From: Lachnospiraceae bacterium
GTDB lineage: Bacteria; Bacillota; Clostridia; Lachnospirales; Lachnospiraceae
Assembly: GCA_015057205.1 (NCBI GenBank)
Contig: SVEW01000107.1
Span: 1-7,760, forward strand
DNA: 7,760 bases
Direction: 5' to 3'
Part shown: piece after piece, positions 1-5,141 of the stretch
Numbering within the stretch: position 1 is the stretch's first letter
Layout: each line of letters begins with the position of its first letter
Made by a program: the position numbers and the translations under genes
The notes under the pieces: generated by a model
The model's database searches: none
Told to the model about the DNA's origin: nothing
The model's input: only the letters and a program-made list of their open reading frames with translations

Positions 1-489
1 GCCTCCCAAACTCCCCAGCGGTAGCTCCACTCTCTCCATGACGGATTCTCTACCCCTGTTTTCGCCTCTCAAGCTATACAGCGGTACCCCATAACCCTTC
101 CAGCCTAAATCTCTACCCCTGTTTTCACACCCCAAACTCCCCAGCGGTAGCTTCACAATCTCCATGCCGGATTCTCTACCCCTGTTTTCACTTCTCAAAC
201 TCCCCAGCGGTACCCCATGACCCTTCCAGCCTAAATCTCTACCTCTGTTTTCGCCTCTCAAACTCCCCAGCGGTACCCCATGACCCTTCCAGCCTAAATC
301 TCTACCCCTGTTTTCACTTCCCATACTCCCCAGCGGTAGCTTCACTCTCTCCATGCCGGAATCTCTACCTCTTTTTTCGCCTTTCAAACCATACAGCGGT
401 ACCCCATGACCATTCCAGCCGGAATCTCTACCTCTTTTTTCGCCTCTCAAACTCCCCAGCGGTAGCTCACTCTCGCAAAGCCTGCACCC
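1..489. repeat. 63-bp tandem repeat array, eight copies, left end outside window
   Basis: The octamer CAGCGGTA starts at 16, 79, 142, 205, 268, 331, 394 and 457, so the spacing is exactly 63 bp every time. Each unit has a constant block (CTCTACCCCTGTTTT, with C/T and G/T variants), a middle block (CTCAAACTCCCCAGCGGTA, or a variant ending TATACAGCGGTA) and a third block of two kinds. Type A contains CCCCATGACCCTTCCAGCC and type B contains GCTTCACTCTCTCCATGCC. From left to right the order is B A B A A B A B. The last copy (from 426) loses similarity after about 475. The array lies just beyond the putative scrB terminator. I see no transposase, target-site duplication or unique spacers. What it does is unknown; it may be a minisatellite or the body of a repeat-protein gene whose remainder lies to the left. 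Confidence 0.95.
1..489 (-). other. Possible repeat-peptide reading frame within the array (partial, doubtful)
   Basis: On the minus strand one frame stays open from position 489 (just after two TAG stops at 490-495) to the window edge. It translates the array as 21-residue units of two kinds. Type A contains GWKGHGVPLGSLRGENRG and type B contains GMERVKLPLGSLRSENRG; units join through R-D/E-L/S. The product would be basic and glycine-rich, with no visible signal peptide or known domain. The first in-frame ATG is at 354-352, inside the third copy from the right, without a convincing Shine-Dalgarno site. Open frames are easy to obtain in a 63-bp repeat, and a plus-strand frame (42-512) is open as well but lacks ATG. 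Coding status is therefore unproven. A decayed gene or non-coding DNA is at least as likely. Confidence 0.25.
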
Positions 490-531
490 CTACTAGAATC
501 CCCGCCATTACATAACTTCTCCAATAAAGAG

Positions 532-568
532 TGCCCCCGCCCCGGCGTCAACGCCGGGGGCGGGGGCA
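532..568 (-). terminator. Putative GC-rich terminator of the scrAB operon
   Basis: Arms TGCCCCCGCCCCGGCG (532-547) and CGCCGGGGGCGGGGGCA (552-568) pair along their whole length, with one bulged G and a TCAA loop. The hairpin begins 14 nt beyond the scrB stop codon in the direction of scrB transcription. On the minus strand it is followed by CTCTTTATT, a weak T-rich tract rather than a clean run of T. The plus-strand side has no T-tract, so it would act only for scrB. The strong stem and position support termination; the poor tract leaves some doubt. Confidence 0.65.
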
Positions 569-581
569 GGTATCCGCAATA

Positions 582-1982
582 TCAACTTTTCAAGTTCAAC
601 ACTCTGTACTCCGCAAGCTCCCACGCCTGCGCCAGCGCGCAAGCGCGCAGGCGCAATGTTGGAGACTCCGAAGGAAAATACTTCGTGGTCATCACTTCTT
701 CGCCATCATTCATAAACAGCTCAACACTGCAGCGATCAACGAAAACCCTTAAGTTCGAGAGTTTACCGGAAGCCAGACGCAGGCGACGTTCGTCGCGTCC
801 ATAGCCTACTGCATCCTTCGTAAATATCAAGCGACACGTCGCCAGCGTCGCATCATAGACAAACGTCAGGCCATCGCAGAAATCAATTTCTACAAAAGGC
901 CCTTCTATATCCGAAAGCAGCAACTCATAGCCGCATTCCATCGTCCGCTCCATGCACTTTCCTTCCAGTCGAGACGCAAAAAGTAAACCAACACGAAGAG
1001 CGGAAAGCTCCGGAAGGGGCGTTTGGCGAATCCGTCCGGTTGTATCATCCACCGATAATTGCCGCGGAAGCGTCAACATATGCTGCCACCCTTCTTCAAT
1101 CGTCGGGTCATGATCATATGGAGCATCCGGAACGCCCATCCAGCCAAGCAGAATGCGACGGCCTTGCTCGTCCTCGTAAGTCTGTGGCGCATAGAAATCA
1201 AATCCATAATCCCACTCGTAGAAATCACCAAGAGAAATATTCTCCGCAGTGTTCCACTTTCCCAGGGCAAAATAGCCGGACTGGTACACATTCTGATTAC
1301 AAAACTCCTCCGATGCAAGGCCCTGAGGCGACACGGAAAGAAAGGCCTTTCCGGACATCCAGAACAAGTCCGGACATTCCCACATATAGCCAAACTCCGG
1401 TTTATGGATTGCCCGTTCAAATTCCCAACGCCGCAAATCCATTGACGAAAACAAAAGCACACAGCCTTCATCCGCAAGCGTTCGCGCACCTTGAACCATA
1501 TAATACCGCCCCTGATGTAAAAAAACCTTTGGATCCCGTACATGACAGGAAAGATTCCCCGGATAATCTCCATTTCTCATCAAGCACTCTTTAGGGCCAG
1601 CCGCAACGCCATCCGGCGATATCACCAGCATGGTATTGGCCTCCCGTCCGGAGTGCACATAATCATGTTCTCCGACATGTTTCACATTGCCGGTATAAAA
1701 CAAATACATTTGTTCATCCTTAACATAGGCGCACCCCGAATACACTCCGTTTCGGTCCCACTTCGTATCCGGTTCCAAAAACGTTCCGGTAAACCTATAA
1801 GTCACAAAATCCTTTGTCTCATAATGTCCCCAACATTTATTTCCCCCGCGCGGGTCATCCGGAGAATATTGAAAAAATATGTGATGAACCCCGGAAAGCT
1901 GACATAATCCATTCGGATCATTCAGCCATCCGGCCATCGGTCCCAGATGAAACGCAGGATAATAACGTCTCTCTTTATTCAT
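582..1982 (-). CDS. scrB: Sucrose-6-phosphate hydrolase (GH32)
   Basis: This cytoplasmic glycoside hydrolase cleaves sucrose-6-phosphate into glucose-6-phosphate and fructose. The 466-residue protein is a normal length for the family. GH32 motifs appear in order: WLNDPNG at 19-25 with the catalytic nucleophile Asp22, RDPKV at 149-153 with the transition-state-stabilising Asp150, and WECPD at 201-205 with the acid/base Glu202. FYAPQ (263-267) and LGWMG (279-283) complete the five-bladed propeller. The C-terminal beta-sandwich (about 320-466) carries DRCSVELFMNDGE at 416-428. There is no signal peptide, which fits an intracellular enzyme working on PTS-phosphorylated sugar. The ATG at 1982 is preceded by AGAGGGAG (1990-1997), a good Shine-Dalgarno site 7 nt away. 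The gene starts 19 nt after scrA and is almost certainly co-transcribed with it. The specific substrate is inferred from the PTS neighbour; GH32 also includes other beta-fructosidases. Also known as sacA. Confidence 0.93.
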   Translation of the reverse strand: MNKERRYYPAFHLGPMAGWLNDPNGLCQLSGVHHIFFQYSPDDPRGGNKCWGHYETKDFVTYRFTGTFLEPDTKWDRNGVYSGCAYVKDEQMYLFYTGNVKHVGEHDYVHSGREANTMLVISPDGVAAGPKECLMRNGDYPGNLSCHVRDPKVFLHQGRYYMVQGARTLADEGCVLLFSSMDLRRWEFERAIHKPEFGYMWECPDLFWMSGKAFLSVSPQGLASEEFCNQNVYQSGYFALGKWNTAENISLGDFYEWDYGFDFYAPQTYEDEQGRRILLGWMGVPDAPYDHDPTIEEGWQHMLTLPRQLSVDDTTGRIRQTPLPELSALRVGLLFASRLEGKCMERTMECGYELLLSDIEGPFVEIDFCDGLTFVYDATLATCRLIFTKDAVGYGRDERRLRLASGKLSNLRVFVDRCSVELFMNDGEEVMTTKYFPSESPTLRLRACALAQAWELAEYRVLNLKS

Positions 1983-2001
1983 GAAAAATCTCCCTCTGTT
2001 C

Positions 2002-3855
2002 TTAGTGAGCCTTCATTAACTCCTCGCCACACTGAACATAACCGGTCTTATCACAAGAAATCGCATCAAACGCATCCACATTATTAATAATAACCGGTGT
2101 CGTAAGCGGATACTTCTTCTTACGAATTGCATCCAAATCAAATGTCAAAAGCGTCTGTCCCGCTTTTACTTTGTCCCCCGGTTTCACATGCGTAGTAAAG
2201 TACTCACCCTTTAATTCCACCGTATTCAATCCAACATGAATCAAAAGCTCAATACCGCCATCACTCACAAGCCCCAGCGCATGCTTCGTATCAAACACCA
2301 TCTTTACTTCTCCATCAAACGGTGCCACAACCTTACCCTCTGCCGGAAGAATCGCAACTCCTTTTCCAAGAGAACCGCTTGCAAATGTTTTGTCCTCCAC
2401 ATCTGCAAGAGAAATAACCTCACCCGTCATAGGAGCAAGCACGACGTCCCCCTTTTCCTTTGTATGTTCTTCCACATTTGCAGACGCTTGCTGCTCATCG
2501 TGATACAGTGCCCAGGAGCAGACAAAAGCAACCACCGTCGCTGTTACAAAAGTCAACAAATATCCCACAAAACTATTGGTCGTAATCAAGAAACCAAACA
2601 CACCAGTAACACCATTTGCAGTAGCATATACCTTTGTAATCGCTGCCACAGCCGCACCGGCCGCACCACCAATCATACCTGCAATAAACGGTTTTCCAAA
2701 ACGGACATTCACACCAAAAATTGCCGGTTCCGTAATTCCAAGAAAAGCAGATAACGATGCAGGAAGAGCCATGGACTTAGTCTTTGCATTTTTGGTCTTA
2801 ATACCCACTGCCAACGCAGCCGCACCCTGTGCCACATTTGCCGCAGTTGCAATCGGCATCCACACGTTCATACCATTATCAGCAAGCATCATCATCTCAA
2901 TCGCATTATACATATGATGCACACCGGCAACAACCGTCGGTGCATACACACCACCCATAAGAAAGGCACCTACTCCAAAAGGAATGGCAATCAACATCTG
3001 TGCTCCGGATAACACCCAGGTCTCAACCTGTGCAAATACCGGTCCAATAATGGTCATGGCAAAAAATCCTGCTACCAAAACGGAACACAATGGAGTAACA
3101 AAAATATCAAACATCTCCGGCACTTTCTTATGCAGCCATTTCTCAACGGTTGCCATCAACCAAACTGCAATAATAACCGGAATAACATGTCCCTGGTAAC
3201 CCACGTTCGCAATGTTCCAGCTACCAAACCAGGACCACATTGTCTCTGTCTCAGCGCCACTGGCCACGCTCCAGGCATTGACCAGATTCGGGTGAATCAT
3301 CAACATACCGATAACCGCACCCAGGAAAATATTTCCGCCAAAAATCTTCGCAGCTGAAATCGCAATCAGAATTGGCAGGAATGTCAACGCCGTATTGGAA
3401 AACATATTCAACAAGTTATAAATCTGAGAATCTGCCATGGACGGATTCAACTGAACCAGTCCTCCAAGAAGTCCGCAAAGCAAACCTGTCGCAACAATCG
3501 CCGGAATAATCGGAACAAAAATATCTCCCAACGTCTTAATCGCACGCTTCCACCATACAGCTTTGCTGGCTGCTGCCTGTTTCACCTCATCTTTAGTAGC
3601 AGCAGAAATACCTGCAATATCAATAAACTCATCGTACACCTTATTGACAGTTCCGGTTCCGATAATAATCTGCAGCTGCCCCTGTGCATCGAACACTCCC
3701 TTAACGCCATCAATATTTTCCAACGCCTTCACATCCACCTTGCCATTGTCTCCAATAACCAGACGCAAGCGTGTCGCGCAGTGTGCGGCCGAAATCAAAT
3801 TCTCTTTGCCGCCAATTTTTTCATAGATTGCTTTCGCACAATTCCTATAATCCAT
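2002..3855 (-). CDS. scrA: PTS sucrose-specific EIIBCA permease
   Basis: This membrane permease takes up sucrose and phosphorylates it to sucrose-6-phosphate using phosphate relayed from HPr. The 617 residues hold three domains in B-C-A order. EIIB (about 1-85) has its phospho-cysteine Cys26 in AAHCATRLR. EIIC (about 105-450) has many hydrophobic membrane segments and the substrate-site motif GITEPAIFG at 373-381. EIIA (about 465-617) has LLIHVG with the phospho-histidine His540 and the partner His525 in DTKHALGL. All active residues are present, so it needs no separate EIIA. Sucrose rather than another glucoside is inferred from the adjoining GH32 hydrolase and LacI repressor and from EIIC segments such as GMLMIHPNLVNAW. 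The ATG at 3855 follows a strong Shine-Dalgarno AGGGAGGT (3860-3867). It is the first gene of the operon, under the promoter at 3916-3944. No antiterminator-type RNA hairpin is evident in its leader, so LacI-type control is expected. Confidence 0.93.
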   Translation of the reverse strand: MDYRNCAKAIYEKIGGKENLISAAHCATRLRLVIGDNGKVDVKALENIDGVKGVFDAQGQLQIIIGTGTVNKVYDEFIDIAGISAATKDEVKQAAASKAVWWKRAIKTLGDIFVPIIPAIVATGLLCGLLGGLVQLNPSMADSQIYNLLNMFSNTALTFLPILIAISAAKIFGGNIFLGAVIGMLMIHPNLVNAWSVASGAETETMWSWFGSWNIANVGYQGHVIPVIIAVWLMATVEKWLHKKVPEMFDIFVTPLCSVLVAGFFAMTIIGPVFAQVETWVLSGAQMLIAIPFGVGAFLMGGVYAPTVVAGVHHMYNAIEMMMLADNGMNVWMPIATAANVAQGAAALAVGIKTKNAKTKSMALPASLSAFLGITEPAIFGVNVRFGKPFIAGMIGGAAGAAVAAITKVYATANGVTGVFGFLITTNSFVGYLLTFVTATVVAFVCSWALYHDEQQASANVEEHTKEKGDVVLAPMTGEVISLADVEDKTFASGSLGKGVAILPAEGKVVAPFDGEVKMVFDTKHALGLVSDGGIELLIHVGLNTVELKGEYFTTHVKPGDKVKAGQTLLTFDLDAIRKKKYPLTTPVIINNVDAFDAISCDKTGYVQCGEELMKAH

Positions 3856-3877
3856 GGTTACCTCCCTTACACGTTTG

Positions 3878-3895
3878 TTTCACATTGTTGTGAAA
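3878..3895 (-). other. Short inverted repeat in the scrA leader
   Basis: TTTCACA (3878-3884) and TGTGAAA (3889-3895) are a perfect 7-bp inverted repeat around TTGT. It overlaps the left half of the operator at 3891-3904 and lies about 10 nt before the scrA Shine-Dalgarno site in the transcript. It could be a small RNA hairpin or an extra repressor half-site, since GTTTCAC resembles the operator arm. Neither role is shown. Confidence 0.4.
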
Positions 3896-3904
3896 TCGAT
3901 TTCA
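3891..3904. promoter_or_regulatory. Operator O1 for scrAB (ScrR and/or cre)
   Basis: TGAAATCGATTTCA is a perfect 14-bp palindrome with the central CG typical of LacI/GalR-family sites. It sits just downstream of the minus-strand -10 box, about +6 to +19 of the expected scrA transcript, where a bound repressor would block initiation or early elongation. A near-identical site lies before scrR. The sequence also satisfies the published CcpA cre consensus TGWNANCGNTNWCA at every position, so carbon catabolite repression through the same site is possible. Confidence 0.85.
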
Positions 3905-3915
3905 GTTATGTTTTC

Positions 3916-3944
3916 ATTATAGCGACACCTGTCTTTTTTGTAAA
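3916..3944 (-). promoter_or_regulatory. Promoter of scrAB
   Basis: On the minus strand TTTACA (3944-3939) and TATAAT (3921-3916) are separated by exactly 17 bp. The -10 is a perfect sigma-A match and the -35 matches 5 of 6. Transcription should begin near 3909, giving a leader of roughly 54 nt before the scrA ATG. The operator at 3891-3904 lies immediately downstream. Confidence 0.85.
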
Positions 3945-3997
3945 TAATCGAAACAGACGATTTCCCAACCATTTTTTTAGTAATTTTCACCAACCCC

Positions 3998-4026
3998 TTT
4001 CCAAATGAGCACATTTTTTGTATAAT
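3998..4026 (+). promoter_or_regulatory. Promoter of scrR
   Basis: TTTCCA (3998-4003), a 4-of-6 match to the -35 consensus, is 17 bp from a perfect TATAAT (4021-4026). Transcription should start at about 4033, inside the second operator and about 48 nt before the scrR ATG. The promoter faces away from the scrAB promoter. Confidence 0.8.
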
Positions 4027-4031
4027 AGTGT

Positions 4032-4045
4032 TGAAATCGTTTTCA
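4032..4045. promoter_or_regulatory. Operator O2 for scrR (autoregulation and/or cre)
   Basis: TGAAATCGTTTTCA differs from the perfect palindrome at 3891-3904 by one base. It covers the expected scrR transcription start, a position suited to autorepression. It also fits the cre consensus TGWNANCGNTNWCA. The two operator centres are 141 bp apart. Confidence 0.82.
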
Positions 4046-4080
4046 CATTATTGGAGATATTGAACAAGGAGTTATACCCT

Positions 4081-5061
4081 ATGAACATAAGTGAAATTGC
4101 AAAATTAGCCGGGGTTTCTCCGGCATCGGTATCCCGCTACCTTAATAACGGATACCTTAGTCAGGAAAAAAGGGAGCGCATCGCTAAGGTCATCAAAGAG
4201 ACCGGCTACACCCCCTCTTCCCAGGCCCAGATGCTTCGCACCCGGAAAACGAAGCTCATTGGCGTAATTATTCCAAAGATTGATTCCAGCTCCATCTCAC
4301 AGGTAGTTGCCGGAATCAGTTCGGTTTTGGCGGAAAAAGGCTACCAGATGCTACTGGCCAATACCGAGAATAACACAGCCAAAGAATTAGATTATATCCA
4401 TATTTTTGCCCAAAACATGGTAGACGGACTGATTCTGTTAGGAACTGAGCTAACTCATAAACATCGCCAGCTATTAAAAGAAATTCCTTTGCCTGTAATC
4501 ATTCTCGGGCAGCACACAGCAGACTTTTCCTGCGTGTACCATGATGATTACGGCGCTGCTTGTACTATAACCCAGGCATTGCTTGATAAAGGATACCGGG
4601 ACATCGCTTTTTTAGGCGTTACGCCCAAGGATAAAGCCGTAGGGCAAGACCGACTGCAGGGCTTTTTGGACACCATGCAAAAGGCCGGTCTAACCGTTTC
4701 CGATAACCGATTGACTGTTGGCAGCTTTTCTGTTGAAAACGGATACAACGGCGCCTCAAAGCAGATAAATGAAACGGCCTGCCCGGATGCCATTTTATGC
4801 GCCACAGACACCATTGCCTTTGGTGCCATGAAAGCATTGCAGGAAAAGGGTTACCGCATTCCGGAGGACATAGCGCTTGCAGGTTTTGGAGATAGTGCCC
4901 CTTCTTCCATTTTGACACCGTCTCTTACCACCATTCACTTTTTGTACAGAGAAAGCGGTATTGACGGCGCAAAAGCGTTATTCGAACGCATCGATAACCC
5001 GAATGCATCACTCCATGCACAAAAGCTTGGGAGCTCCCTGATTCTTCGTGAATCCATATAG
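4081..5061 (+). CDS. scrR: LacI-family sucrose operon repressor
   Basis: This DNA-binding regulator is predicted to repress scrAB and itself and to be released by a sucrose-derived sugar. The 326-residue protein has the family layout. An N-terminal helix-turn-helix (ISEIAKLAGVSPASVSRYLNN, residues 3-23) leads to the hinge after TGYTP (41-45), and then the periplasmic-binding-protein-like effector domain from GVIIP (61-65). That domain ends in the usual ALAGFGDSAPSSILTPSLTTI region. The ATG at 4081 was chosen because AAGGAG (4066-4071) lies 9 nt upstream and the protein then begins at the helix-turn-helix. A longer frame from a TTG at 4018 would start on the promoter's -10 box and overlap the operator. 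Divergent placement from scrA, with matching operators at both promoters, supports the local role. The exact effector is not visible in the sequence. Confidence 0.92.
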   Translation: MNISEIAKLAGVSPASVSRYLNNGYLSQEKRERIAKVIKETGYTPSSQAQMLRTRKTKLIGVIIPKIDSSSISQVVAGISSVLAEKGYQMLLANTENNTAKELDYIHIFAQNMVDGLILLGTELTHKHRQLLKEIPLPVIILGQHTADFSCVYHDDYGAACTITQALLDKGYRDIAFLGVTPKDKAVGQDRLQGFLDTMQKAGLTVSDNRLTVGSFSVENGYNGASKQINETACPDAILCATDTIAFGAMKALQEKGYRIPEDIALAGFGDSAPSSILTPSLTTIHFLYRESGIDGAKALFERIDNPNASLHAQKLGSSLILRESI

Positions 5062-5064
5062 TTA

Positions 5065-5102
5065 AAAACCGCAGCCTACGAGTTCACGTAAGCCGCGGTT
5101 TT
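5065..5102. terminator. Bidirectional intrinsic terminator between scrR and the FN3 gene
   Basis: AAAACCGC (5065-5072) pairs with GCGGTTTT (5095-5102). An inner stem includes TACG/CGTA (5077-5080 with 5087-5090) around a six-base loop. On the plus strand it is followed by TTTTCTTTTTTATT, starting 3 nt after the scrR stop. On the minus strand the exit side reads TTTTTAAC, about 40 nt after the stop of the converging gene at 5142. It therefore probably serves both genes. Confidence 0.9.
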
Positions 5103-5141
5103 CTTTTTTATTATTATAACAAAATGAAAGGAGAGAATTGA

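Noticed and set aside
1..489. CRISPR array
   Set aside because: All 63 bp are related between copies and the variable parts recur as only two versions. There are no unique spacers and no cas genes.
467..508. Thirteen-codon minus-strand ORF starting at 508 with GGAGAA 8 nt upstream
   Set aside because: It is very short and its TGA falls in the degenerate repeat. Joining it to the array frame would need a frameshift for which there is no evidence.
531..752. 73-codon plus-strand ORF from 531
   Set aside because: It begins on the GC-rich hairpin, is low-complexity (PPPRRQRRGRG), and overlaps the scrB 3' end antisense.
1040..1907. Plus- and minus-strand open frames overlapping scrB (for example 1040-1594, 1073-1573, 1542-1907)
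   Set aside because: They lie wholly within the well-supported GH32 gene in other frames and have no family resemblance or Shine-Dalgarno support.
2236..4008. Plus-strand open frames opposite scrA (2236-2754, 2576-2917, 3563-3826, 3781-4008)
   Set aside because: They are antisense shadows of a membrane-protein gene. The last also runs through the promoter region, and no promoter or ribosome site favours any of them.
4018..4080. Longer scrR start at the TTG at 4018 (21 extra residues)
   Set aside because: That codon abuts the TATAAT -10 box and precedes the expected transcription start. The ATG at 4081 has a good Shine-Dalgarno site and begins the family's usual N-terminus.
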